Origin: Zygnema cylindricum
Lineage: Eukaryota > Streptophyta > Zygnematophyceae > Zygnematales > Zygnemataceae
Assembly (NCBI GenBank): GCA_037447655.1
Contig: JBBHKE010001836.1
Location: 64,001-85,391, forward strand
Length of the DNA: 21,391 nt
Reading direction: 5' to 3'
The first letter of the stretch is position 1. The number at the start of each line of letters is the position of its first letter. The position numbers and the translations under genes were made by a program. Below the pieces are notes generated by a model. It saw only the letters and a program-made list of their open reading frames with translations, made no database searches and had not been told where the DNA came from. Below are positions 1-9,228 of this stretch, in pieces.

Positions 1-387
1 CCTCCATTCCAAATGGCCCTAATATCTGCCCTGTTTTAGAACGCTGGTCTATATTACAGTATAACATCTTACAATTCCCTTTTACATCTTATATATAAAA
101 AAAACCTCGTTTACAAGTTAGGTTACACGACTAACATTGTTGATGTAAAGATAAGTATAATTACAAAAGATGAGCTATGTTGGAGGCCCGTGGTTCCAAT
201 TTGTTTTTTCAGTTTTTTATTATGGTGTACAGTAAATTATGTGTAAGCCCCAGTAAATTAATATGGAGTTTTGTAGGGTCCAAATTAGATACGGTCGTGT
301 GGTATCATGACCTACTACAATTCACAATGCCACACTATACAAGAAAAATGACTACATATACAATATCATGTCTATTGGTGTTCACTG
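1..387. other. AT-rich non-coding DNA
   Basis: This stretch is AT-rich. One 92-codon frame is open on the plus strand (177-455), but it runs into the fold-back element that follows and its peptide shows no motif I recognise. I see no RNA gene or convincing coding region here. Confidence 0.5.
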
Positions 388-580
388 CACTGGCCATCGC
401 TATTAGAGTTGGTGAAACATTCGCGTTAACACTTTATTACAATTATCTACACTAAATTATGCTTGTCCACATGGCTCATTATAGGGTGCTTCACCAAAAG
501 TGTTATTAACACTACTATGTTTTCTTGGTTAAAATAAACTCACTTGAATTAGGTTGATCAACTCTAATAGCGATGTGTAG
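388..580. repeat. Fold-back (MITE-like) element, about 180 bp
   Basis: A perfect 17-bp inverted repeat pairs 395-411 (CATCGCTATTAGAGTTG) with 559-575 and encloses about 147 bp. The terminal motif ATCGCTATTAGAG is the same as that of the 432-bp element at 20955-21386 and close to the ends of the 220-bp elements elsewhere in the window, so this is probably an old, diverged relative. The left outer end has drifted (CACTGGC), while the right end still reads CGATGTGTAG. It has no coding capacity. A non-autonomous DNA transposon is the likeliest reading. Confidence 0.6.
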
Positions 581-1490
581 GTTTGTAACAATTAAAGTAG
601 TGAGGAGGATGACTTGGCATTTTTTATTCGATACACTTTGCCACCATTAGTGTGGGTCACACTAATTTGGATAGTCTTTATAGTAGATTTCTCGAAAACA
701 TGTTTAACTCATAAAAGTGTTAGTAATTCCCTATGTACATTCTCAACACTATGTGATTGTCACGGAAACTAGGAAAAATTGAGCCGAAATCCTGAATTGT
801 TGTAAAATAATTTTTGACTTTCTTTTTTTGTAATGTATACCGCAAAAATCCTCAAGGAGGATTTGTTGAGTTAAGCCTAAATATGTTAAAGGATATAGCT
901 ACTAAAAAACACGCAAAAACTAGAAAACACCTAGCTGATTTTTTTTTCTTTGTAAACTAATTTTAATCATTGAATCTATGTGAATCATTTGCCATTCATT
1001 GCTATTAGATTTAAAAGGACGAAATTGGTTTTGAAAATGAGTGAAATAGTATCAATAACACAAATGAAAGAAATGGCAGTGATGCACATTAGAGTCTATT
1101 CAAATTAAACTACTGAAGTTTCATTTGATTTTATGTGGTTTGATATTTGTACAATAGTCTAAGATTGATAGGTCTCAATTTTCGCGATTTTGTATCACAA
1201 CTTTTTCAGTTTTCCGCATTTGATTTAAAAAAGAAAAAAATCGCATAGAAAGTGAAGGATGCAATTTTTTGTTTTTTTTTCCCCTCTGTCCCACATGCTA
1301 TCCTGCTAATTTTATGGCATCTATTTTCCAAGGTCTTTCAGGGTTTTTGAAGTCGTTTTTGACTTTTTAGGTGATTGGGTTTTGTAGGGTTTTAGGCTTT
1401 TATATCATTTTTTTTCAGGCTTTTAGCTTTGTGACAACCTTTCAAAAAAATTAAGTTAACCACAAAATCGCCATATCGAGGAAGATCGCA
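581..1490. other. AT-rich intergenic DNA, nothing recognised
   Basis: There is no open frame of note. Homopolymer T tracts and a few GGGTTTT/TAGGGTTTT motifs (about 1335-1430) are present, but these are too scattered to call a telomere-like array. Confidence 0.5.
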
Positions 1491-1516
1491 CCCCCCTTGA
1501 TATTGAAATTCGAAAA

Positions 1517-1680
1517 TGCTTTATTAGAATTAACACTTTATTAGAATTTATACTTTATTAATTAATACTTTATTCGACACTTTATTACAATCAATGCTTT
1601 ACTAAAATTGACACTTTATAAGAATTAACACCTTTTTAGGGTCTTTATTAGATTCAACACTTAATTAGAATTAACATCAC
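1517..1680. repeat. Degenerate tandem array, unit near ACTTTATTAGAATTAAC
   Basis: About nine degenerate copies of a unit of roughly 17 bp (ACTTTATTAGAATTAAC, ACTTTATTACAATCAATG and similar) run head to tail. The same words occur once in the fold-back element near 425-445 (AACACTTTATTACAATTATC). The sequence after the array (1697-1810) also resembles 466-585: GGCTCATTAT, then AGTGTTATTA, then CTCTAATAG. The array therefore looks like an expansion inside a second, older copy of that element. Confidence 0.6.
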
Positions 1681-1696
1681 TAAACCGTGTTTTGTA

Positions 1697-1816
1697 ATGG
1701 CTCATTATGGACCACTTTCACTAATCAGTGTTATTAGCACCAATTTATGATACTGGGTCAAAACTTCGCTAACCCTAACTAGAGTGATTATCTCTAATAG
1801 AGATGGAAAAGTGTAG
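1697..1816. repeat. Right half of a diverged fold-back element
   Basis: The order GGCTCATTAT, AGTGTTATTAGCACC, CTCTAATAGAGATGG, GTGTAG matches 471-580 with the same spacing trend but many substitutions. No matching left inverted repeat can be seen beyond the tandem array at 1517-1680, so only the right half is recognisable. Confidence 0.45.
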
Positions 1817-1980
1817 CTCTACGAATGCAGAGAACCCTGGGAGAAAAAGACAAAATTGGTTGATTAAACAAAGTCCAACGTCTTTCTTCATTACGTGAAG
1901 TTAAGGTCCGTGAAAACCCGGGTCAAGAAAATCTTTTTCCTTAATTGGTTCGGTTTACAGTAGAAATCATATCTGATCTT

Positions 1981-2040
1981 CGCCCTCTCCCTCTCCCTCT
2001 CCCTCTCCCTCTCCCTCTCCCTCTCCCTCTCCCTCCCTCT
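1981..2040. repeat. (CCCTCT)n hexanucleotide microsatellite
   Basis: Nine to ten tandem CCCTCT units lie here. In one plus frame they read as Leu-Pro repeats, part of a 197-codon open frame (1945-2538) that is otherwise low-complexity Ser/Leu/Phe. I treat that frame as a by-product of the repeat rather than a gene. The same hexamer is used inside the kinase N-terminal exon (16856-16888). Confidence 0.8.
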
Positions 2041-2480
2041 CCATCCACCTCTCCTCTAGGATCGTCGTCACGTCATCTTGCGTCAAATCAAAATCGTCGT
2101 CGTCATCGATCAAATCAAATCACGTCAAATCATCAAATCGTCGTCACGTCATCTTTTAAATCTTCGTCACCGTCAATCGTCAAATCGTTGTCAAATCTGA
2201 TCAAAATCACGTCCTTTTCCTCATCCTCCTCCGTCCTCCGTCCTCCGTCGTCCTCCTCCTCCGTCCCTCGTCCTCCCTCCTCCGTCACCTTTTTGAATCA
2301 TGTTGATCTTTATCGCATCATCTGGTCAAATCGTTCCCTTCTTGTGTCTCTTATTTTCCTTTCATTCTCTTTCCATTCCTCTCCCTCTTTTCCTTCTTTC
2401 TGTCTCTCTCTCTCTCTCTCATTCTCTCTTGTTATCTTTTCCCTTGTTCCCTCTCTGTCCTCTTATGAAGTAAGTAATGG
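2041..2480. repeat. Low-complexity CGTC/TCC/CT-rich tract
   Basis: This region holds short repeated words: CGTCGTCACGTCATCTT occurs twice (near 2063 and 2139), CGTCAAATC several times, then TCCTCCGTCC runs (2217-2285) and CT repeats (2403-2422). It is pyrimidine-rich on the plus strand. The open frames across it have skewed composition and no domain signature. Confidence 0.55.
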
Positions 2481-3380
2481 AAATGGGTGCAGGAAAGTGT
2501 GGAAAAAAAATTGTATGTTGAAAGAAACGATGGAGTGAAAAGAAAACGATGAAGGAAAGAAAGAAAGGAAATGATAACGAAGGAAACAAATTCTGTATGA
2601 AGTTTACCATTCATTTCATCATATGGTTTTTTTTTATTCGGGAGGGAGCCTGTCAGTGTAACAGGTTTTTCTAGGGGTTTTTTTGATTTTATTAGGGGAT
2701 TTTAGAGGTTTTTGGGTTATTAAGGGTTTTTTTTTTCAGGGTTAATGGAAGCTCCTTCCAAATAAGTAAATAAATTCATATATTCATTAGGTTTCTGGGG
2801 AACTTAGGTTTTCAATAAAAAGTACAATCTTACCTTCAAATCAGTCAGTCTTGGCATGCTTTTTTAAAAATTTGTTAAGAAATGGAGAAGGAGAAGGAGA
2901 AGCAGAGAGAGAGAGAAAGAGGGAGAGTGGGAGAGAGAGCGGCTGCTGAGAGGGAGAGGGAGTGGTTTCGTCCCATGTTACAAGAAGTTTTTTAATTTTT
3001 CATTTATATAGTAGTTTCCCAATATTGGTTGTTGAGGAATTTAAAAAGAAGTTAAAAAGCTCTAAGAGTATTAATCAAAGTAGTTTAACAATGATTTTCT
3101 ATGTAAAATTGTGAGGAGCTTAAGGTTTAATGTAACAAAAAACCCCGTTTTTCAACACGGAGTTGTTTCAATCTTTATGATTGTGTACTGGATATGAAGT
3201 TTTGTGTCATTGTTTTAAGGTATTTAAGTTTCTTAAACTGTTAGTTACAAAAAGTACTGTATCTGTTTCGGAATTTTTTTTCGAAAAATAAACACTTATT
3301 TAAAAATATCGATGCTAAACCATTAACAAAAGAAAAAAATAAAGGGATGGCAAAAAGACAAAACTGAAAAACAGAGCGCA
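2481..3380. other. Intergenic DNA with GA-rich tract, no gene seen
   Basis: The region includes a GGGTTTT-like stretch (2670-2745) and an AGAGAG/GGAGAG purine tract (2880-2965). No open frame with recognisable content and no RNA gene was found. Confidence 0.5.
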
Positions 3381-3720
3381 GAGGAAGCAATCTGGGTGAA
3401 AAGACAATCTACAAGAAAAAACAACCTAAATTATGAACAATCTAAAGGTAAAAACAATCTAAAGAAAAACAACATAAAAGTAAAAACAATCTAAAAATGA
3501 GAAAATGGTGTGAAGGTAGCTAACACACAGAGAAAAGTGAAGTCAAACAAAGACATTGGAAGAAACGTGTTTAACACCAACAAACTAACAAACCCAAACT
3601 AACTCTATCTAATCAAACCTAAACTGCTTAAGCAACTTACACTACCTAACCAGACCTAAACTACCTAATGAAAACTAACCTAGCCAATCCTAGACATAAC
3701 TAAATAGCTACTAAAAGCAA
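3381..3720. repeat. Short-word repeats (AACAATCTAAA; CCTAAACTACCTAA)
   Basis: AACAATCTA-type words recur at about 3420-3500, then CCTAAACT(A/G)CxTAA-type words at about 3615-3670. These are irregular, low-complexity, A-rich repeats. There is no coding signal. Confidence 0.5.
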
Positions 3721-3839
3721 CCTTTTAAGTCTTGCAGGCTCGGTGGAGAAAAGTGAGGGAGTTTTGAAACATGCTGATGATCTAAGGATTGTAGCGGCGA
3801 TCGTTTTCGACGGTTCTATGAGCCGAAATTCTTTGGCGG

Positions 3840-3899
3840 TACATCGTGTATCGCTATTGGTGTTAATGTTTTTTTTAGCCACTTCAACGTGTTTGCTCC
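3840..3899. repeat. Left arm of a 220-bp-family fold-back MITE (truncated)
   Basis: The order TACATCGTGTATCGCTATT, TGTTAATG, T tract, GCCACTT matches the first 60 bases of the complete copies at 7729-7948 and 18696-18917. The right arm is absent. The match ends at about 3899 and is followed by a pyrimidine tract. Confidence 0.6.
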
Positions 3900-4050
3900 A
3901 TCTTTTCTCCATCTTTTTTATTTTCTTAACATTATTTCTTTTCTTTCCTGTTTTTTTTCTTCTCTTTTCTCTTTTCTCATTTCTCATTTCTCCCCATCTC
4001 GTCTTTTCTCTTTTCATCTTATCTCTTTTTTCACCTTTTTTTTTTATCTA
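3900..4050. repeat. TTTTCTC-rich pyrimidine tract
   Basis: About 150 bp consist almost only of T and C on the plus strand (TTTCTCTTTTCTCATTTCTC and variants). Open frames on both strands here follow from the composition alone. It directly abuts the truncated MITE arm. Confidence 0.7.
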
Positions 4051-4179
4051 GACGATTCAGTGTGGAGTTAGGATAGAATGATAATACCATCAAAATTGAG
4101 AGTTGGAAAAAAATGAAGAATCAAAACATGCTAAAAAACCCATTCCGAGAGGAGCAGTATCAAGAGTATTTCAACAGGA

Positions 4180-5330
4180 CTGCAGGCATTCAGATACACA
4201 ATTTTGTAATTATTGTGAAATGCCTGTGGCTAGAAGGAAGTCAATGTGTCTTTCCAATTGAGTATCTCACCTAACACACGACCACAAGAATCTGTTTGCA
4301 TCTAGGAAATTGAAGAGAAACTAGGGGCATTGGAGGACTTAATCAATAAGGGAGAAACAAGCTCTTTTAAAGACAAACTTCTCTGTTGGATACTTTTAGA
4401 CTCGCAGCCGCTAAGTGTGGCAAAGAGCAAGGAGTTTCGCGAAATGGGTTAAACACTGAAAATTGCAATCTTAGATTGGCGGGGATTAACGGCAAGAATG
4501 GAGGAGATAGAAACAAAGGTTCGCTAAAGTATGGGTAATGTAGGAGAGACACCCAGTGGCACAGGATACATGAACTTATGTCTCGAATGAGTCTTACTGT
4601 TCTTTAACTGCGCAATATATAAATATTGAATGGGATCTTGTAAATGTATGCTTAGGGTGTTCTCCCTTCTTAAGAAGTCTTACATCCAAAGCCATAGGGG
4701 AAAAGTTTAAGGATATGCAAGCAGGGTACAATCCAGCAGCAGTTTGTGTCCCCGACACAGCGGTTGCCATGAAAAAAGTCGGAAGAGCTATATCCTGCGC
4801 TTGGCATGGGTGTGTCAATTACCTCCTAGAGTTTGTCACTTGAAAATATTTTGCATGTCCAGGTGTGTTTGGACATATGAAAACATCAAAGAATTTGCAA
4901 GGTTTTTCAAAAGCTCTTTGAGATCAAACGTTAAATTAAAAAGGTTTGCCACTGATTTGGGAATGAAGTGCAAATCCTTGGTACTTGATGTGGCTACAAC
5001 ATGGCAATCAACCTTCCTATGCTTGCTTCAATCGTATATTGGAAAAGTCCATTGTATGCACTCATGATAACAACAGTTTCGTCGAATGCCAAATTGAATG
5101 AAGAATCATAGATCGTGAGTGAAAGAGGTGTGACTCTTTTGAAGCCATTTATGGTAGTGCAAATGGTTTTAAAAGGAGAAACTTATGTCACTCTGAGCTG
5201 GGTCCCAATTATACTCAATTCATTGCTTAAAGGACTAAAACACGTGGTTGATGAAGTTGTTTTGAGACAGTCGGAGCAACAGACGAAGATGATGCACAGC
5301 CAAAGCATCAGAAAAAGATGATGCAACAAT
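4180..5330 (+). pseudogene. hAT-superfamily transposase remnant
   Basis: Broken pieces of a transposase lie in order on the plus strand. At 4205-4285 there is a BED-finger-like C-x2-C followed, after a stop codon, by a His-rich SHLTHDH. Near 4795-4835 there is WHGCVNYLLEFVT, resembling the hAT segment before the catalytic core's large insertion. At 4978-5040 LVLDVATTWQSTFLCLL matches the hAT LDVxTRWNSTxxML block. At 5136-5230 LLKPF followed by TLSWVPIILNSLLKGL matches the LLKPFxxxT...YPTLSxVLPxIxxLL block. Stops and frame changes separate the pieces and the C-terminal dimerisation region is not seen, so the copy is dead. Order and motif identity make the hAT assignment likely. The zinc-finger part is weaker. 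Confidence 0.68.
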
Positions 5331-5457
5331 CATCCCAGAAGTATGTTGGAGAACTGTCCACTTTGGACTCCACACGTGTGTATCGCGCTGTAAGTTGGTT
5401 CGCCAGGGCGCCGCTCATCGCCGTATAAATTCGGTATTAGGCGCTTGCGTTTACATC

Positions 5458-5529
5458 GGCCGGGTATCTCAGTTGGTAGAGCTAGTGTACGGTTCACACA
5501 GGTCCCGAGTTCGATCCCCGGCTTGACCA
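5458..5529 (+). repeat. tRNA-like sequence (SINE head or tRNA-Thr-like pseudogene)
   Basis: TATCTCAGTTGG (5465-5476) is one base from the pol III box A TAGCTCAGTTGG, and AGTTCGATCCC (5508-5518) is a near-consensus box B at tRNA-like spacing. The 72 nt fold as a weak cloverleaf: the acceptor stem has one mismatch and two G-U pairs, the T stem has an A-C mismatch, and the anticodon-loop position would be GGT (Thr). The invariant U33 is replaced by C. These defects argue against a working tRNA. A tRNA-derived SINE is plausible, but I see no clear SINE body, 3' tail or target duplication. Confidence 0.5.
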
Positions 5530-5926
5530 CTTTTCCAAAGTTAACACTTTGACGCCCTTGCGATAAGTTGAATATTGCCGATTCTAACAAAGTACACAAG
5601 CAAAAAGCCCTCAAGCGACACAATTTTAACAAGAAACTTCAACCAACCATATAAAGCAATGTAGAAATCTAATCTGCTCTAAAACTCCACCAAAGTGTAC
5701 AGGATACTTTAGACAGAACAAATTTGCATGCAAAGTCAGCAATAAATCTGGGAGATATCCTCAGTGAAAGTTACTAAAAACATCAAGATATGTTTTTCAT
5801 ACAAGTTTTGCTCCTATCAAAAAAATGTCTAAGTAAAAGTATATATACATACTAAGTGAGCTATTACTCGCCTCTGAGCCAATAAGAATCATTTAATCTA
5901 TCAAAAAGTACTGTAGCGAAAGTACG
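5530..5926. other. Intergenic, nothing recognised
   Basis: Unremarkable AT-rich sequence lies between the tRNA-like sequence and the tandem duplication. No coding or RNA signal was found. Confidence 0.4.
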
Positions 5927-6041
5927 CGGTCAGGCAGTTTTTGTACATCCTACATGTACTAATGTAGCACTACCATATTTAGTCGGTCACGAAATTTTTG
6001 TACATCCTACATGTACTAATGTAGCACTACCATATTTAGTC
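5927..6041. repeat. 57-bp tandem duplication
   Basis: Two head-to-tail copies lie at 5927-5983 and 5984-6041. From TTTTTGTACATCC onward they appear identical over about 47 bp, including the palindrome TACATGTA. Only the few bases after CGGTCA differ. The near identity suggests a recent duplication. Confidence 0.88.
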
Positions 6042-6100
6042 TTATCACACCTAAATGTTCATATCTACACTAACAAAGTAATTCACAAGAATACAACGCA

Positions 6101-6146
6101 CTGTTGTTTCAGATTTTTGCATACTGTTGTTTCAGATTTTTGCATA
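6101..6146. repeat. 23-bp perfect tandem duplication
   Basis: The unit that begins CTGTTGTTTCAGATTTTTGC occurs at 6101-6123 and again at 6124-6146 with no difference visible. It lies 60 bp from the 57-bp duplication. Confidence 0.9.
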
Positions 6147-6459
6147 GACACAATACCGTTGTGCTGAGTCATTCGTTGTCCAGGTCACTTTTCACTCGCC
6201 GACAAACCTCCAATATTCTCGCCGAACGTCAAAATCCGGCGGTGGATGGGATTCCCTACACCATTTTCCAAAATAGCGACGGACTTCGTCCACCGTCCAT
6301 AATTCCATTTGGCACCGTTGATGCTGTGCCACGTGTTTTTCAAATCCCAAATGAAACCCCTCCTGATTTCCACCGACATCTGTAGAAGGACTTCACCTTG
6401 TATTGCCACGTTTGGGGAGTGCACATTCAGGTGTTTTCTTTGTCCTGCTAGTGACACCC
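6147..6459 (-). repeat. Possible distal part of a copia 3' LTR, or unique DNA
   Basis: If the polypurine tract and LTR start near 6561-6571 are right, this stretch lies in or just beyond the 3' LTR of the copia remnant read on the minus strand. I could not find a terminal CA with a target duplication, so the outer edge is unknown. It contains a G-box-like CCACGTG (6329-6335). Confidence 0.3.
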
Positions 6460-7395
6460 TAAATATGGTACATAGTAACTGAAGACTTAGGGAAATATTC
6501 TAAGTCCTAAATCTTTCTCTCTCACACAACCCCTGTATTAAGACGACTAAGGCTTAGAACACTCCCCTAAAGCCTTAGACTCCACTGGCTTCTTAAGCCA
6601 CATGCTTCCTTGTAGAATTGTAATTTAGGGGCGGGAAGTGCTTTAGTCAGCATATCTACTATCTTGATAACTCATCTTTAAATTTTTCACCATAACCTTT
6701 TCCCTGACAAAATGAAGTTTTGTATCAATATGTTTGCTTCTAATGGCGGTGACTAAAATTAGAGGCAATAGCAATTGCAGCCTGATTTTCACACCACACA
6801 ACTTGAGGTCCAACCTCTATAAAACCAAGTTCTTGAAGTAAGGATTTTACCCACAAAAGCTTATAAAAAACTGAGCTTCCACCCATGTATTCGGCCTTTA
6901 TGGACGATTGAGCAATCACCTTATGGAGCTTGTTGTTGTAACAACATTTTCCTTTTCCAATCTGCAAAATATATCCAGTCGTGGAACGCCTGTTGGGCAT
7001 TTCCATAACTTTCATCACTCCAAGTTTGCATTTTCACCTCCTCTATTCAGAGAGATAATTTCAGCTTTCGAGTTCCTGCGAGGTATCTCGGAACTCTCTT
7101 TGCTGCTCCAGTCATATTTTTTTGGAATTTTGCAAACTTTTGCTGAAAGCCCCTATTTAAGCCGCTATGTCAGGTCTTGTGCACTTCATGAAATAAATGA
7201 GACTGCCCACTATCTGCCTACACGGAATGGCTACAATAAATTCTGCCTCCCTTGGTCCCAATGTGTTACTCACCACTATCCCACCATCTGTTTCCCTTCC
7301 TTCTTAATTTTGTCTAAACCCCATTAGAGTTGCACTACCCTTTGCATCTACCATTTCAAACCTCTCTAACATATTGTAGTATTTGGGAAATATGG
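6460..7395 (-). mobile_element. Ty1/copia retrotransposon remnant (pol 3' end and LTR start)
   Basis: On the minus strand, read from high to low coordinates: near 7395-7345 NMLERFEMVDAKGSATLMG resembles the copia segment LxRFGMxDCKxxSTPM at the reverse transcriptase/RNase H junction. Near 7200-7150 there is IVGSLIYFMKCTRPDIA. From 7018 to 6740 an open stretch carries the RNase H motifs RRSTTGY, SSIKAEYM (family SSTEAEYxA) and ENQAAIAIASN. It continues through ETKLHFVREKV toward 6690. A purine run (TTAGGGGAG, about 6562-6570) precedes TGTTCTAAG at 6561, which fits a polypurine tract and 3' LTR start. Several stops and frame breaks show the copy is inactive. The 5' part is missing. Confidence 0.78.
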
Positions 7396-7570
7396 CATTT
7401 AAGATTTTGAGATTGAGAATTGTTATGTTTTGAATTTTAGCATTTTCAAATTTTGGAATTGGTGATTTCGAAAATCTGAAACATTGAGAATTTGGCAATT
7501 GGAATTCGGGAATTATGGCATTTATGATATTGGGAGATTGAGATTTCATAAATTTGGCAATTTAGCAAAT
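7396..7570. repeat. AATTTTGGAATT/GAATTTGG short-word repeat
   Basis: Words such as GGCATTTA, GATTGAGA, AATTTGGCAATT and TTCGGGAATT recur irregularly. It directly abuts the upstream break of the copia remnant and may mark where that element was truncated. Confidence 0.4.
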
Positions 7571-7728
7571 TGTACATGTATGATTATGTGTGTTCGTGAA
7601 TTGAGGCATCGTAAACTTTTGAAGTGTGAGGATTTGGATTTTTTGGTCCATTGTAAGAACATTCGGTGTAACTTGGGAGTGATCCAATTAAGATCCACAC
7701 ATTAAGAAGTTTGCGGCGAAATTTGCAG

Positions 7729-7948
7729 TACACCGCGAATCGTTATTAGCGTCAAGGTTTTTTTCGCCACTTAAAACAGTTTTTCTCCGTACACACTGGT
7801 CGGATTTTCAACTTGAGACCGCTAATCGGAAGCTGAGAATCTTACCTTTCAATCGCAACCGTCGGATCCACAATCCGACAAGTGTATACGGAGAAAAGAT
7901 GTTTTAAGTGGCGAAGAAAACTTGACGCTAATAGCGATTCGCGGTGTA
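7729..7948. mobile_element. 220-bp fold-back MITE, copy 1 (TACACCG family)
   Basis: The ends read TACACCGCGAATCG...CGATTCGCGGTGTA. The inverted arms extend about 80 bp (7729-7812 with 7868-7948) through conserved blocks TTCGCCACTTAAAAC, TCTCCGTA and GTCGGATT. The centre holds GAGACCGC...GCTGAGAATCTTACC. TA is present at both edges and may be a duplicated TA target or part of the terminus. There is no coding capacity. The fold-back shape and possible TA target suggest a Tc1/mariner-type non-autonomous element, but without a transposase the superfamily is inference. Confidence 0.85.
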
Positions 7949-8089
7949 GTGAGGGGAGGGGTTAGATGGACAGCTACACCGTGAATCGCTATTAGTGTTA
8001 AAATTCTTTTCGCCACTCAAACATCTTTGCTCGGTACAAAATCGTCCTATTTTTAATTTGAGACCGCCAATAGGGAGCTGAGAATCTTA

Positions 8090-8759
8090 GGGCGTGTCCC
8101 CATGTGTTCAAATAAGGGTTTTTTTCCGTCGTTTACACAGAAAATGGGACTTCCTACTTGAAAATATTACGCCGTACGAAAAATGGGCAAAAACTCAAAT
8201 ACATTTTGCGTCATCTTAGAACTTGAAAGGTACGGCGATTTGGCAGTATCATCATCGCGACCCACATCCAGCTCATCTTCACACTTGCACTTGAATCAAC
8301 TTGAGACATGCTTTTAATCAAAATACTACCTTTTTGGCGAATAGAAAGCCTGGGTTGCAAGTGTCAAAAGTTTTCATTTGTTTTTTTGCAGTTGGGAGAA
8401 TACACGAAAAAAAAATTGTTTGTCCGTTTGCTTATGTTGTCCACTTGTGGGCGTCTACAAATGTCAATTTGTAGACGTAGGCGATTGCTTATGTTGTTCA
8501 TGTGTGGGTGTCAACAAATGACAGTTGGCGTCGACAATTGTCCCTGTATGTCAAAAGCTCTTTGCGGCGTACAAATGTCTGCAGTTTGTTGGCGTCTACA
8601 GGTGTCGCAAGTATTGGCGACGTGTACAACTGCCACATATTCAAAATAATGAAAGCGCAAGTAACGATTGACATAGGCACACTTTGAAAAGTACACCGTA
8701 AAATTAGCGCTAAATTCCAAAATAACGTTTCAAAATATCGGTTACATGGGGACACGCCC
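8090..8759. mobile_element. PIF/Harbinger-like non-autonomous element, 670 bp, TTA target duplication
   Basis: The termini are perfect 16-bp inverted repeats: GGGCGTGTCCCCATGT at the left and its complement at the right. They are flanked by TTA at 8087-8089 and 8760-8762. A 3-bp TTA/TAA duplication and TIRs starting with GGG are known features of PIF/Harbinger and Tourist-type elements. The insertion site is the centre of a 220-bp MITE whose uninterrupted sequence is known from copy 1, so the duplication is verified within this window. No transposase motif is visible inside. The interior has diverged repeats at 8429-8472 and 8486-8528. Confidence 0.86.
8429..8600. repeat. Diverged internal tandem repeats in the 670-bp element
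   Basis: TTGCTTATGTTGTCCACTTG at 8428-8447 recurs as TTGCTTATGTTGTTCATGTG at 8485-8504, a period of 57 bp. GGCGTCTACAAATGTC-like words recur near 8450, 8526, 8564 and 8590. This is internal structure of the Harbinger-like element. Confidence 0.6.
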
Positions 8760-8867
8760 TTACCTTTTAATCTCAGCCGTCAGATAAACAATCCGAAAAA
8801 TGTGTACGGAAATAAGATGTTTCAAGTGGCGAAAAATACATTAACACTAATTGCGATACACTGTGTA

Positions 8868-9228
8868 GTGAAAGGTGTTGATGCCTCTAAGTTGGACTAC
8901 AATTAGGACTAGGAAATATACCATAAATAACGCCATATGCCAAATCAATCTATGTGGAATTTGTGACCATGGTGCTTAAGCATCCAAGTTTTTACTTATG
9001 TGTTTATTTTGTCCGACCTTAGAGTCGATTGTTTCTAAAATGGACTTAAAAATGCATTTAAAAGTCAAAACCATTATAGACATACTGTGGAAGTGATGTG
9101 GGGGCTGAAATGACCTTACAAAATAAACCAATAGTCAAAAGGACATTATTGAAGGTTGTGGGACGTGGAACCCAAGTAGAACCTAAAACAAAAGAAAAAT
9201 ACCAAGCAAATATCGCGATTTTTCTCTA
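8868..9228. other. Intergenic, nothing recognised
   Basis: There is no open frame, repeat or RNA feature that I can support. Confidence 0.4.

Larger units (their letters stand above)
7975..8867. mobile_element. 220-bp fold-back MITE, copy 2, split by a nested element
   Basis: The left end TACACCGTGAATCGC is at 7975 and the right end GCGATACACTGTGTA is at 8867. Removing the nested 670-bp element at 8090-8759 and one TTA leaves 220 bp, the same length as copy 1, with the host word GAGAATCTTACC restored across the join. It starts 26 bp after copy 1. Confidence 0.86.

Noticed and set aside
177-455. 92-codon plus-strand open frame with a hydrophobic segment
   Set aside because: It runs into a fold-back element, has no recognisable motif, and the composition explains the hydrophobic stretch.
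1945-2538. 197-codon plus-strand open frame with Leu-Pro repeat
   Set aside because: Created by the CCCTCT microsatellite and low-complexity TCC/CGTC tracts; no domain, no splice context.
3700-4071. Overlapping open frames of 60-105 codons on both strands
   Set aside because: They are by-products of the pyrimidine tract and a truncated MITE arm.
5458-5529. Functional tRNA-Thr gene
   Set aside because: Position 33 is C, and the acceptor and T stems have mismatches; a pseudogene or SINE head fits better.
5930-6050. CRISPR-like direct repeats
   Set aside because: Only two adjacent copies without spacers; the context is plant nuclear DNA, so these are tandem duplications.
7729-7948. CACTA-type element because the ends begin TACAC
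   Set aside because: A 3-bp target duplication is not present in any copy; only TA is shared, and the terminus is CACCG rather than CACTA.
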